Assembly: GCF_037975245.1 (NCBI RefSeq)
Contig: NC_092572.1
Span: 14,080,269 to 14,140,268, forward strand
Direction of reading: 5' to 3'
DNA length: 60,000 nucleotides
DNA from: Apostichopus japonicus
Lineage: Eukaryota; Echinodermata; Holothuroidea; Aspidochirotida; Stichopodidae
Each line of letters begins with the position of its first letter. The first letter of the stretch is position 1. A program made the translations under genes and the position numbers. Of this stretch, positions 26,101-35,249 are shown one piece after another. The notes below the pieces were generated by a model. It was not told where the DNA came from and searched no databases. It was given only the letters and a program-made list of their open reading frames with translations.

Positions 26101-27107
26101 AGATTTCAAATAAAATTTTGTTTTAAATGAGTCAAAACGACGCTCGTTCACAAATATCGTGATATCGTCTTACCTTAAAACAATTTTTAAACAACGTTTG
26201 CACGTTCTGTGTTAGAAGGTTTAAGAACTTTTACTCATTAAAAGGTTAAGACATGAAACAAAAAGCTTGAACTACTGAGAATTTCTTTTGAATAAAAAAA
26301 AATGGGTTTGCTTGAATATTCTGATGTTACTTTTTGCACTTGCGTATTGTAATCAAGTTGATTTATGTATAACTGCAAAGTTGATTTGAATTTTTTTGTG
26401 ATAATTTTCACAGTTCAAGCTTAACACAATAGTTTATGAAAGCATAGTTTTTTATCGTAGATTTTGCGTATCATATGAGATCGGTGAACAGAATTGATAA
26501 TGTAATTGTTATAGTTTGATTAAAAAACAATTGAACTAGAATAGACGACAAATAATTTGATTGAAATATTCGTCAAAATAATAGAAAAATGCTAATATTA
26601 ATTATAAGAAAATGAACAAATACTATTGTTAATGTGTTCAATTGTTTACATCCGTCGATTGAATACTTTTTATGTTATTGCCACTGAAATGTCCATTTTT
26701 AAAATCTTATTGGCCACAAACTATATGCAAGCAGCACGTTAACCACCAAAATATGTTAAAAAAACATAGACGCGCTTTAAACAAACACACAAGATTATTT
26801 GTGTGAGGCGAATGGATTAATGCGGACATTTAAGTTACATAAATGGTTTGTAGAATGCAAGTATAAAACATACATGTATAAATAAATTATCCGAGCATCG
26901 TTTTTACAGTTAGCAACTTTAATAATGATAAAGTCTCAGCTATTTATTTGCACATGTCTATGTATAAGCTTGGCATAGGGAGTTCAAATTTTTCTATCGA
27001 ACAGTTAGATATGTTTTATTTCTTAACTGATAGAATGCCCATTTGATGAACTTGCCCAGGAAAACGAAAAAGAACTGCAAAAACTGAGGAGGCGACAAAA
27101 GTCTTAG
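2070..27107 (+). CDS. Gene A: Ig-superfamily type I receptor with long exon-array coiled-coil tail (spliced model)
   Basis: Spliced model with coding exons 2082-2136, 4110-4412, 4791-5126, 5360-5446, 5535-5568, 6023-6071, 8352-8414, twenty-one 63-bp exons from 9598 to 24439, and a terminal exon 27060-27107. The frame stays open across every junction with GT-AG borders: phases 1-1-1-1-2-0, then all 0-0. The product would be about 765 residues: an 18-residue leader, two Ig domains with canonical Cys/Trp/Cys, one transmembrane segment, a basic juxtamembrane stretch, then about 460 residues of three-heptad modules ending in a basic tail. This plan implies a cell-surface recognition protein with a rod-like cytoplasmic multimerisation tail. 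The ligand is unknown, no ITAM or ITIM is visible, and I recognise no named family. Exon borders come from frame continuity and from comparison with gene B. Transcript use of every array exon is inferred. Confidence 0.75.
4110..4412 (+). CDS. Gene A exon 2: V-type Ig domain
   Basis: A 303-bp exon, phase 1-1, as usual for a one-exon Ig domain. It reads in frame from exon 1 (Ala-Leu-Ala-Asn-Trp). The Ig core is clear: Cys in VVPCVP, Trp in YFWSKG twelve residues later, then DGSLVIYNVTLAEGGRYHC, the F-strand motif with the second Cys. An extra Cys follows in NTNCRG. NVT is a possible N-glycosylation site. Donor GTAAGT. The domain would sit outside the cell and is the likely ligand-binding part. 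It differs from gene B by 10 amino-acid and 3 silent changes. Confidence 0.88.
4791..5126 (+). CDS. Gene A exon 3: second (C-type) Ig domain
   Basis: A 336-bp exon, phase 1-1, behind the strong acceptor TGTTTTTCAG and ending at GTAAAC. Ig hallmarks are KLTCTAKGG, LKWFNGS and LPLTCEAV, with additional Cys near the start (EQCEPSESC) and end (GQACAR) that could form extra disulfides. NGS is a possible N-glycan site. The last residues before the donor (AKEQTDA) form a short linker that gene B lacks. The domain is nearly invariant between the two genes (4 amino-acid and 8 silent changes), in contrast to the V domain. Confidence 0.87.
5360..5446 (+). CDS. Gene A exon 4: transmembrane segment
   Basis: An 87-bp exon, phase 1-1, acceptor TTTCTACAG, donor GTATGT. 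It encodes a short hydrophilic entry (DKSSARW) and then about 20 hydrophobic residues (IIPLVLLIVAIVVIVFLLIY), a single-pass helix. Together with the leader this predicts a type I orientation, Ig domains outside. Confidence 0.87.
5535..5568 (+). CDS. Gene A exon 5: basic juxtamembrane exon
   Basis: A 34-bp micro-exon, phase 1 in and phase 2 out, acceptor ATTTTAG, donor GTAAGA. It encodes AKREKYAQTKE plus part of Arg, a positively charged stretch right after the membrane helix, as expected for the cytoplasmic side. The gene B counterpart (47536) is 37 bp, one codon longer, and keeps the phases. Confidence 0.78.
6023..6071 (+). CDS. Gene A exon 6: start of the coiled coil
   Basis: A 49-bp exon, phase 2 in, phase 0 out, acceptor CAACACCAG, donor GTTTGT. 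Residues TSEQERLLEKEKTSLQ place Leu seven residues apart and end in Leu-Gln like the array modules, so it begins the heptad register. Its phase-0 end is what lets any number of 63-bp exons follow without a frame change. Confidence 0.78.
8352..8414 (+). CDS. Gene A divergent 63-bp coiled-coil exon (founder-like)
   Basis: Acceptor ACGAGTAG, donor AAG|GTATTT, 63 bp, phase 0-0. Heptads are TKTEELN, TVQRELA and EKEKTLK, with Leu at 6, 13 and 20. It has the length, phase and register of the array exons but a different sequence and unrelated flanks, so it may be an old member that escaped homogenisation. I found no equivalent in gene B between 48080 and 48959. Confidence 0.65.
8648..9083 (-). mobile_element. 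Penelope-like retroelement 3' fragment, copy 1
   Basis: Shares a long block with 25304-25737: GGCCTGACGTTTCGATCCTA, then a purine-rich low-complexity stretch, then the reverse complement of a sequence encoding HPFNLIGSTFRKD-like remains of the GIY-YIG tail seen in copy 2. Only the last ~20 codons of the coding part remain, with frame breaks. The apparent 224-codon minus-strand frame across 8478-9152 mostly reads the purine-rich tract and is not a gene. It lies in the intron between the 8352 exon and the array. Confidence 0.6.
9598..9660 (+). CDS. Gene A array exon 1
   Basis: 63 bp, 0-0. Heptads GTTEKLQ, TTEGKLI, DEQKAHQ. Acceptor ACTAG, donor CAG|GTTTGT. First unit of the array, with the shorter ~415-bp spacing. 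Confidence 0.75.
10013..10075 (+). CDS. Gene A array exon 2
   Basis: 63 bp, 0-0. As exon 1 but Gly-to-Arg in the middle heptad (TTERKLI). Intact acceptor and donor. Confidence 0.75.
10427..10489 (+). CDS. Gene A array exon 3
   Basis: 63 bp, 0-0. Same protein sequence as array exon 1 with one silent change (GAC to GAT). Intact splice borders. Confidence 0.75.
10855..10917 (+). CDS. Gene A array exon 4
   Basis: 63 bp, 0-0. Heptads GTTKKLQ, TTEGKLI, DEQKAHQ. Intact splice borders. The intron that follows is of the longer (~700 bp) type. Confidence 0.75.
11556..11618 (+). CDS. Gene A array exon 5
   Basis: 63 bp, 0-0. Heptads GTKKRLH, NTEGKLS, DEQKAHQ, the most divergent of the A array. It sits just before the 2.37-kb block and occupies the position of exons 9, 13 and 17. 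Confidence 0.74.
12269..12331 (+). CDS. Gene A array exon 6 (block 1, position 1)
   Basis: 63 bp, 0-0. Heptads GTTLMLQ, TTEGKLI, DEQKAHQ. Hydrophobic Leu-Met replaces Glu-Lys at positions 4-5. Intact borders. Confidence 0.75.
12674..12736 (+). CDS. Gene A array exon 7 (block 1, position 2)
   Basis: 63 bp, 0-0. Heptads GTKKKLQ, TTEGKLS, NEQKAHE. It ends GAG|GTTTGT instead of CAG. Confidence 0.75.
13237..13299 (+). CDS. Gene A array exon 8 (block 1, position 3)
   Basis: 63 bp, 0-0. Heptads GTTKKLQ, TTEGKLS, DEQKAHQ. Intact borders. Confidence 0.75.
13929..13991 (+). CDS. Gene A array exon 9 (block 1, position 4)
   Basis: 63 bp, 0-0. Heptads GKTEKLQ, KTEGKLS, AEQKAHQ. Acceptor AACTAG, donor CAG|GTTTGT. 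Confidence 0.75.
14642..14704 (+). CDS. Gene A array exon 10 (block 2, position 1)
   Basis: 63 bp, 0-0. Same protein sequence as array exon 6 (GTTLMLQ first heptad), one silent difference. Confidence 0.75.
15047..15109 (+). CDS. Gene A array exon 11 (block 2, position 2)
   Basis: 63 bp, 0-0. Identical to array exon 7, including the GAG end. Confidence 0.75.
15610..15672 (+). CDS. Gene A array exon 12 (block 2, position 3)
   Basis: 63 bp, 0-0. Identical to array exon 8. Confidence 0.75.
16301..16363 (+). CDS. Gene A array exon 13 (block 2, position 4)
   Basis: 63 bp, 0-0. Identical to array exon 9. Confidence 0.75.
17012..17074 (+). CDS. Gene A array exon 14 (block 3, position 1)
   Basis: 63 bp, 0-0. 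Identical to array exon 10. Confidence 0.75.
17416..17478 (+). CDS. Gene A array exon 15 (block 3, position 2)
   Basis: 63 bp, 0-0. Identical to array exons 7 and 11. Confidence 0.75.
17979..18041 (+). CDS. Gene A array exon 16 (block 3, position 3)
   Basis: 63 bp, 0-0. Identical to array exons 8 and 12. Confidence 0.75.
18671..18733 (+). CDS. Gene A array exon 17 (block 3, position 4)
   Basis: 63 bp, 0-0. Like array exons 9 and 13, but Gln-to-Leu at position 17 (AELKAHQ), which adds a hydrophobic core residue. This Leu is shared with exons 18-21, so exon 17 is intermediate between the 2.37-kb block and the 979-bp units. The intron after it holds the antisense LINE. Confidence 0.75.
18957..20925 (-). 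mobile_element. 5'-truncated, frameshifted Tx1/L1-type non-LTR retrotransposon (LINE)
   Basis: Read on the minus strand, the reverse-transcriptase domain runs from 20905 downward in several frames. First comes RPITLLNTDYNIVAKAL with QSGFIKGKLVGENIR (20717-20905), then MIDLEKAFDRLEW (20472-20669). A GCPL motif follows across a frame break, then LLQYADDTVFF with the catalytic Asp pair inside a 354-codon frame (19388-20452). The C-terminal region includes LQLFQFRFLHRILDT (19106-19348). The motifs fit the L1/Tx1 clade. Endonuclease and 5' parts are missing, and at least three frame breaks make it dead. It interrupts an array intron: unit sequence stops at TTAACGGTATAAAAG and resumes at AACAAAACGTAC. 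No clear poly-A tail or target-site duplication was seen. Confidence 0.88.
19388..20452 (-). pseudogene. LINE reverse transcriptase, main surviving reading frame
   Basis: A 354-codon frame carrying the YADDT catalytic motif near residue 30, the following fingers/palm segments (SGLAVILSKSYLFPLG, then FLGIVFTNNGD) and the long thumb/connector typical of L1/Tx1 elements (GGNTIVKRLALSQLVYLFLI, FDFVWHGNPDKVKR, EGGLKVPHIESFVKSLK). Its apparent start Met is internal to the domain, because the upstream part is in another frame. The C-terminal remainder continues out of frame at 19106-19348. It is transposon remains, not a host gene. Confidence 0.85.
21439..21501 (+). CDS. Gene A array exon 18
   Basis: 63 bp, 0-0. 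Heptads GTKEKLQ, TTEGKLS, AELKAHQ. First exon after the LINE. Donor CAG|GTTTGC. Confidence 0.75.
22417..22479 (+). CDS. Gene A array exon 19
   Basis: 63 bp, 0-0. Identical to array exon 18 with intact borders. Confidence 0.75.
23396..23458 (+). CDS. Gene A array exon 20
   Basis: 63 bp, 0-0. Identical to array exons 18 and 19 with intact borders. Confidence 0.75.
24377..24439 (+). CDS. Gene A array exon 21 (last)
   Basis: 63 bp, 0-0. Same protein sequence as exons 18-20 with a silent CTG-to-CTA change. Donor CAG|GTTTGT. The unit structure fades by about 24990. Confidence 0.75.
24990..27059. other. Last large intron region of gene A
   Basis: Apart from the Penelope fragment, the part from about 26250 to 26620 is a diverged copy of 7985-8340, which lies upstream of the array, and also matches 58300-58660 downstream of the gene B array. 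No coding exon was found between 24440 and 27060. Confidence 0.55.
25304..25880 (-). mobile_element. Penelope-like retroelement 3' fragment with GIY-YIG C-terminus, copy 2
   Basis: On the minus strand 25675-25860 encodes a conserved stretch including GEHFNLPNHTINDMSIQG and RERLWMQRLHTIQPHGLN. This matches the C-terminal side of the GIY-YIG nuclease domain carried by Penelope-like elements (His, Asn, Glu-Arg and the L-x-T-x-x-P-x-GLN ending). A purine-rich 3' tail follows and ends with GATCCTGCTAGGATCGAAAC in reverse complement. The upstream reverse transcriptase is missing. It is a relic in the last large intron of gene A. Confidence 0.7.
27060..27107 (+). CDS. Gene A terminal coding exon with stop
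   Basis: Behind the acceptor CTTGCCCAG, phase 0, it reads ENEKELQKLRRRQKS and stops at TAG (27105-27107). Leu residues keep the heptad spacing, and the end is basic. It can directly follow any phase-0 array exon. Gene B has lost this piece: the aligned sequence around 59085-59110 jumps from the segment before the exon to the segment after it. No donor follows the stop. Confidence 0.62.
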   Translation, partial: ENEKELQKLRRRQKS

Positions 27108-27576
27108 GAAGATGTGATGTGATGTGTGTTTCAATTATGGATTAAAAATGTACAATTGCTTTCATAAAAATAGAAAACTTCATGTAGCACCCATAACTAT
27201 GATGTCGTTAAAATATGTTATAACGATGAAGAAATGCAGACCTTAAAACAGATGTACATTATAAAAGTGTGAATCGAAAAAGGTTGACAGTAAGTATATG
27301 AAGTATTTTTAGCCAATAGAGACAAGTATTTTTTTCAAACATGCTTTCGGAAAGTTTAACAATTAAACGTTTTCCTTAAGTTAGAATTAAAATACAATGT
27401 TAAAATAGTAAAAATTATAAGACAGGAAGCACTTGAGAACCAGACCTTAAATCGTCTCAGGTTGGCATTGCCTGCTGTTTGGGATCAACTTCATTTGAGT
27501 ATTTACTTATCCGTAACTATTTTTATTTCTACTGTTATAAAACGTAATGAATAAATACCCCTTTGAACAATTACAG

Positions 27577-27620
27577 GGCGGTGCAGAATGACAACAAGAA
27601 AGAAATCCACGAAAGTAAAG
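27577..27620 (+). CDS. Gene A possible alternative 3' exon (44 bp)
   Basis: Flanked by the acceptor ACAATTACAG and the donor AAAG|GTATTG. The paralogous place in gene B (59505-59548) keeps both borders and the same length. Entered in phase 0 it would read GGAE and stop. In another phase it reads AVQNDNKKEIHESK, charged and helix-like. It may be 3' UTR, a skipped exon or an alternative C-terminus used when the 27060 exon is left out. Confidence 0.35.
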
Positions 27621-30600
27621 GTATTGTATTAAACCTAATTCCTAAAATGGTAATTGTTACATTTTAATTTTTCGTAAATAAATTATTAACTACGATATAC
27701 TGTTCTTGAAGTTTATCAGTCACTTAATATACTGATTGCAAATTTTATAATTATAAACGTCCTTTGGAGTATGATAAGAAAAAAATGCAGCAATGAGTTT
27801 TAAAGTGAATAGATTAGGGAATGTTGGAGTTATGGGTGAATGATTGATTGGATGAATGCGTGAATGAGAACATAGAGTGTACAATTGAGGTCTGATTTTA
27901 AGTTGTCACTGTTTTTGTAACACGAAGCACCAAAACAAGGATAATGCGAAGTTAATTATTATGTGCTTGATTTAATACAAAACAAACGATTTTAGCTTAA
28001 CCCAAGAATATGCTACTTATATTTATATTAAAATGTGTAATTAATAACACTGAAAACCGACAGTTAGTTCTCAACTGCTTAAAAACATTAATAAGGATGA
28101 ATTCCTGTAAACGCCCCAACGTGGCCGCGTATCCTTTTTCAAACCACCTACAACAACTGGTTATCTTTACTTCAGGTAAACTTTCTGGTCGCCCATACAT
28201 ACGCCGTATGTGGTCAACATTATGGAAACATAGATAGTCGAGCTATTTTAACTATATGCAATGTCACATGACGAGAGGTTACTGTTGCCTATCGATCTGA
28301 GTTATTCGCTTTGGCAGTTGTAGGATGGACATCCTCGCATTTACGTCATCAATCTCCATGGACCTCTTTTCCAGAAAAGTAAATTGCATAGGATCCATAT
28401 CCGTTTCCCTAACCCAGTTTTAAATACATGACTTTTTCTTCTCTACGCTTCATTACTGCCCTCTGGCGTGCACCATTTCGTTTCAGTATCCATACAAGCC
28501 ATGTACAGAAATGTGTCCACCTATATTCTAATCCATCATTACAATGTTTTCAATTGTCACACCCTCACAGAAATCGTTTCCTCAACCGTCCTTCAGTCCT
28601 GTAGTTACAGTTGTTGTTGATGGACATTGTGTCTGTGCATTTTTACCTTACTTTTGTTTTCGTCTGTGAAGTTGAACACGGAGAAAGTTCGACAAATTTT
28701 TAGTAAACACAATAATGTAGGAATTAATATGAATGATTTAATTGATTATAAGACGTGTTCTATGTAAATAACATAATCTGAAGAAATATAGTTTGGCGTA
28801 CAACTCTTTTTAGATGTGTATGGTAAAAACTCCGAGAAAACAGGGAACTCCAACAAAGGAACAAATGAATCTTCGAATTTTGCTAAATCATAAGAATATC
28901 ACAATGAAATGATTGCCATACGGTTTATCTAAAATAGTTATTACCAAATGTAAAACATGTAATGATATGACAGATCTGTATCTTAATTTTAAGGGGGAAT
29001 AGCGCCATCGTAACTTGCTTACCGAACAACCTATAAAAGAGACCTAGAGGTTACTGCTTATTTTATTTAAAGTTAACTCGCTGACTTTGCGTACTTATTT
29101 AGCAATACCAATCTGGTTAGCTTTTACACTAACATTATACTACATACCATAGGCTAATTATTAATCACACACAATCTTGTCAAGTCTTTTACACCTTTTT
29201 TATTTCATTGCTTCATCATTTGCATATGCTTCTGCCTGGCAATATCTCTGCGCTATCATTTTTTTTATAATGTTTTAGTATTTCAATGCATTGCTTTATC
29301 AATTTGTTGGATTAATATGAAACAAATCTACAAAATCCTATTTGAAGAAAAATGCCTTCCACTTCTCATCGTTTCTCCTTCTAAGTATAGAGAAAGTCTT
29401 CATGTCAATATCATTTCTAGACGGATATGTTATATTTTTCAGAGAGTACATCATGCACTAGCGTATGTGTCATTTAACATTTATGGCGTTGACATTATCA
29501 ACTATAGCAATGTAATCAAGTATTCTTGAAACACTGAACGAATATGTAAGTCATTATTATTTGTTTCATCGTAACTTTCTACCAAAGTTGTCACATTTTA
29601 CCACCAAACTTAAAACTAGATCAAACTACCTTACCTCAGTAATGCGATCTCGTAATGTAGTATTCAGGCAATTATGATTAATACAGGAAAATTTCAAACA
29701 TGTGTCATATTATACGATACGAATATGTTTGCAATATGTGTATGGCTAATATAGTTATATTCAATCATTGATTCAGAGTAAGATTGGTCTACATTGACTA
29801 TTGTCCTTGCTATCAAGTAGTACCAGACTATCTCGTTTTAATTATCAACACTTCGTGGTTTGCAATAATTCCGACATGGCAAACATAATAAACTTTTTAT
29901 TGCCAATACATATATGGAATGCTCGCTACTGAACATTAATCTGATTATAAGTAACTGATGGAATCATTCCGAAGTTTTAATGGTATAATATTGACCGCAA
30001 AATGGTGTACGAAACCCTACCGAATCTCTCACGGATAAGTTATTGCAATAATACTACACAGTTGTACATTAAATTAAGAAACCTCGGCAATGATGTATTT
30101 ACCAAAAATGCATAAATCATTCAAAAACATTGGATGCACCTTTCATGACTTAGGTAATGGGGCGATATTTTTTCCTAAAACGACTGTATTCAGTGTATCC
30201 TAAATCACAAGAGAGTGGTACATTTTGTTACAGAGTGTTGAACGTATCAAAAGAATAATCAAGCTACATAGAATAAGCATTGCTTCTAAAAATGACACAT
30301 GAACATGTTTCTATTTATATATTTACATATGTATTTTAAAGTATGAATTATCGTCTTGCAATTTTACTTTGCTTTAAATTTGTAAATATATCACAGACTT
30401 TTAATGTGAGAATAGGTTTGGGCCTTACAAGTACTGCTGCCACGCCCAGTATATTATTGGTACTGCCCATCATCTTTTCATGTTCGAAAACTTAACGTAT
30501 AGAATTTATAGCTTTTCATGTTACTAATTTTAACAGTTACATGTTGGTTAAAGCAGAATACTACATGTCAATATTTAGCCAATGTTATTACGTACCGGCG

Positions 30601-32777
30601 CTTAAACTAGAATAGTGTAATTGGGGACTTTCATGAACTTTCGTGATCTTCACATCTTCAGTTGAACATCTTATTGAATATTTCTACTCTGATATAGAAA
30701 TAAAACAAACTTGTATCGATTCATTTCATCAGAATAAACGGTTTAATATAGAAATCATTTTTTGTTTCGGCAAGCCATGGTGCCTTGATGCTTTTTAACA
30801 TATTCTATTGAGTCTAATAAATGGAATCTACCGTTTAAACTATTTTTGTAATTCTTTCAGATGTGTTCAATTATCAAGTCTATAAGGAACATTATAGGAA
30901 AATTGAATAAAAAATATAAGTTGCAGTTACATAATAATTATGTTAAAAACAAGTCCCTTCTGTGTAAGATACAATTTTAACAACGGTCATGAAAATAGGC
31001 TTCATGACTGAAAAATTTTCGTCATGTATCCACCTCTCTGAACATTTCCAACCACCTACTCCTCCCAACCCTCATACCCCTCCCACTCGTTTCACTCATC
31101 CCACAAATGAAATAGTAACCTCGTTATAATTTCAATACTTTCTGCATTTATTTGACGCATTAGCAGTTCATTTTACTCATAATCGACGTCTATGTTATCT
31201 GTAAAAGAAGAAAAAAAGGACAAACCCGTCTGCAAAAGTAACAGGAAGTAGACCAAATTTTAAAATTGACTAAAGAAAGGAATATCAAGAGCACTTCATG
31301 AAACTTACAATGCAATAAATAAATGATTAACCGTTAGAAAAACTAAACAAAGTAGGAGCGCCCGTATGCACGACTGTTGAGTCAGACATAAACGTTTATA
31401 GTTTCGTACGTCATAAAATCCAACAGAAAGGTCACAAAGCTTGAAAAACAACCGCATTTGAACTCAATCATGTGGTCAGTCTAGCTCTAATAACTAATGC
31501 CTATTGCGTTTATTCACATGCATGTCTCGTGGTTTGGGATTCAGGAGGAAACATTCTAGCCCAGCTTCACAGCGGTCCACAAACGGTACTTCCACACTGT
31601 GCAAACACAAATGGCAGTGTGTGCGCTTGAGCATACACACATTCCCCATTCGTATTACACATTCTAATGATATGGAGGGTAACAAGACAGCTCGGCCCCA
31701 AAAATTCACCATAAGCGACGGCCATGCTCCAATTGAAATTTGCATGTGGATTATGTCCACAACGTCACTTCCTGACTGGCGGGGCAATCTTGAATCCATT
31801 CACTGATCCATGCACTAATCCTTGGGAACGTACATGTTTTTTTTACGCAGTTCATAACGTGACTAAATAACGTTAGCAACGTGAATGTTAACAATCGGTT
31901 GAGATCGGTAATCTTAAATAACTGGACATAATCTCCCTCAGTGCAATAGCGCAGTTTGCTAAACAATTCATATTATAAAGAATATTCTAAGCACTTACAA
32001 TATCTACGATCAGGCGCCGTGGTATTAGAAACATACCGACTTGATTGATATAAATTAATAAGATAACGTTCCGTAAGTAGACGTTTTTTTATGAGTTTTG
32101 TCAAAGAGTACCACGCTGAACGTTACCCTCAGCTCCTTTACTACTAGCCTTAGCATTGGCTTAAGCTTACTCGTGCGAGAATATACTACTTCAAGACCAT
32201 CGCGTCTGAGTTGCGGTCACCAGCCTTCCGGACACCGGAAAGCTCAACTCTTTGAAAAAAGGCCAGGTACACGATTGCTTACTTCATAGTGAGCAACTTC
32301 AGAGGATAACGGGAATTTACCGGCAAAGAATTACAACTTTCCTTAAAGCTGTAAACAGTCAATACAGCATATACAACAACAAATAGCAAATAGCTATCAA
32401 AAGTTAAAATACAACGCAAGTATGACAAAAAATGTTACAAGTAAATGAATAATAATAAGAAAAAGTGTGGGGAGAGAAGAATTGTTTTTTTTTAACAAAG
32501 ACGTGGCCCGAATTTTAGACTAAATCATAAAATTTTATACGAAAGAAGGTAACGCTTTAAATTACGTTTGAATGAGGATAAATTATTAACTGAATGCAAT
32601 GCAGTTGGTACGGAATTCCAATAAGAAATAGCGGAGTATTTGACAAAATGTTGACTACTAGCAAGAGAATAAAGGGGAACGGAAAGTAAATTTTCATTGC
32701 GGGTATTGTAAGCATGAAAACAATTATTTGATAAAAAAAATAGGAGAAGCTACTTGGTACTTTGAATATGTTTAATG

Positions 32778-33235
32778 TACATAACATATGCTTCGTGATA
32801 CTGGGTTAGATTTGTATTGTTTTGAAAATGTATTTACTTATAAGATAGATTGAACAGTTTAACCATACCGTATAACGATTATCCTTAAAATTCTTCTTCT
32901 TCTTTGTTTGATATATGTATGCGTGACCAGCCAAAACGTTTTAAACTATAATGACTATCACAATTTTATTCAATAATGCAAAATGACAACATTTTACACA
33001 TTTACTTGATTTATGTATCTGTTTAGTGTACATAAAAAATAATTCCTGATTGCTGGGTTAGATTTGCATTGTTTTGAAAATGTATATTCTTATAAGATAT
33101 ATTTAACAGTTTAAGCATAACGAATAAAATGATTCGTAAGGTTCCTTTTTATTGTATATGTATCCGTGATGAGCTGAAACGTTTTAAAATATCATGAATA
33201 TTACAATATTATTAAATAATACAAAATGGTCACAT
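32778..33235. repeat. Diverged ~245-bp tandem duplication
   Basis: The first copy (about 32778-33000) and the second (about 33023-33235) share the order GTACATA, CTGGGTTAGATTTG, TTGTTTTGAAAATGTAT, CTTATAAGATA, a GTATATGTATCCGTGA-type block, AAACGTTTTAAA and AATAATGCAAAATG. Both copies have substitutions and small gaps, so the duplication is old. Confidence 0.75.
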
Positions 33236-35211
33236 GATCAAAGGAGATAATGGTTAAACTTGAACAAACTTGAACACATACCGAAATGAGCTGAAATGTG
33301 TGGTTAACATATTTAATATTTCAAGTCAAGGCTTTTCCTCTATGCTTAATAAAATAGCTAGATATTTAAAGTTTTTAAGAAGAGTTCTTTTGGTTTCTAT
33401 GTTAATGCCAAATGAAAAACTAGCTGAAAGTGCACCCACGAAAAATTACTGCAGTGATTGCATTGTTTGATTGAATGTATATTTGTGCATATATATCCAA
33501 AATGTAGGATGGGATGTAACAATTAATATTTTATAGCATCACCTCAAGTTTTAATTAGCTTGAAATTATTTTACAATGGTACATAAACTCTTTGCATGAT
33601 TTATTTTGACATTTTTAATATAAGTGAAATGTACCATCGCAACGATTTTACACGATTGTCGATCGTGTTCAAACGCACCTCTAGTCGAATGTTGAAGATG
33701 ACCACCTATAAATCATATTCTCTCCTGTGCTACAACTGTCTACATCAAATGAATAAATAATCACATAATCGATATACTCTGTCTAGTTTAATCATTCAAT
33801 TATTCGTTCTGAAGCACCTATACACAATGACCAATATTGGACTTCTGTTATATGGCGGAAACTTACTGGATTGATTACTGTATATATGACAAATCAATGA
33901 TACTAATCACAGCGTTAACATTTTTAAAAGTTAAATTTTGAGCTTAACAATACTTTAACAATGTGTGAAATGTCTTTGAAAATGTGTGCCGCGCTCTTTC
34001 AAAAGAAGATTGTAACGTTGTGATAGTATAGTAAACGTTTGAAACGGTGATTACTTTCAATATTTTTTTGAAAAAAACCCAATCTAAATCTGTCTTCTTA
34101 GAAAAATCATCAAAGCGTAAACGGTCCGCTATCACTTGTGATGGCATGAAATACACGGGGACATTTATATGATGCGTTGTTCATCAGCAACATTTTAATA
34201 ATGTTATTGCAACAGTCCAACCATATCACCGTACACTAGTATGGTATCATGTTTGTACATAACTTTCTATGCTAATTTAAACATTCGAAATTGGAAAATA
34301 AACTCAGTGTTATGAAGTTACTGCTGAGGAAGCTTGATCAATTTGGATACGTTATCATTCTGAAATATGAAAATGTACCACACATGTTACACTGTAGGTC
34401 TGGCGATTTTGAGTTGGCAGATTGTATTTGCATAGACTGGTCACATGGGTAATGTCCTTTCAATCGAGCATCGACTCACCGTTTGAAGTCAATCTTTGAA
34501 GTCTTTTGGTATTTCCATGGTTGAAGATTCACCCGTTTATAATCAGCCAATACACTTGCTTATATAATATCGGATGGTAATTATCAATATATTAATTATG
34601 ACAATATGCTTGAGAATATGCACTGTCGTTCTCTATTAGTCTAGCGTTAGCCTTAAAATAAGCCATGTGTATTTTTATCGTGTAGTCAATGTATGTATTA
34701 GTTGCGTACACGTGCAGATTTTCAATACAGATTTAGATTAGACTAAAGATCAGTGAATTAATATATACTGGAATGCGTTTAGTATTACATAAACTGTGGG
34801 CGGTTGACTAAGCCTAACAGAAAAGATGATCTCTGAGTCTACGAATATGTATAGAACTAAGATATATCGAAGTGAGTTTCCATTCTTAGGAAGAAATGGA
34901 CAATGCATACAATTTAAGGGACTATGGTCTAATGACTGTATTCTAACCACACCGAGCCATCGTGAAAATGCATTCTCACTTCTTTAGTTGAGAGAACATA
35001 ATTATCCAGAAAATAATTAACATATATATGTTTATGTTATGTTAATTGTTTTATGAGTTTGTGTTTCATTTTGAAATGCTTGCTTAGTGTCTCATTTATA
35101 AGCAACTGCACATGTTTTGTCGCCACTTGTTTCGTTGGGCGAGTTTAATCAAGTGCTACGTTAGCCATATGCTCTTCATGTTAACAAAGAAAATGGAGGT
35201 TGTTTCAAAAC

Positions 35212-35249
35212 GATCTGGGGGGGGGTTGATAACCCCCCCCCCCCAGATC
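35212..35249. repeat. G-run/C-run hairpin palindrome
   Basis: GATCTG followed by further G (nine in all, 35217-35225), a 7-base loop TTGATAA, then twelve C (35233-35244) and AGATC. The arms are exact reverse complements apart from run length, so the strand can fold into a very stable hairpin, and the G-run can also form quadruplex-like structures. It could be a remnant of a short inverted-repeat element. No gene is nearby. Confidence 0.85.

Noticed and set aside
27997-28237. Overlapping frames of ~70 codons at the right end of the duplicated segment
   Set aside because: Both strands are open over the same bases with no motif and no splice continuity with gene A.
31494-31806. About 100-codon open frames on both strands over the same bases
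   Set aside because: No recognisable domain, no splice partners, no copy elsewhere. Could be old repeat sequence.
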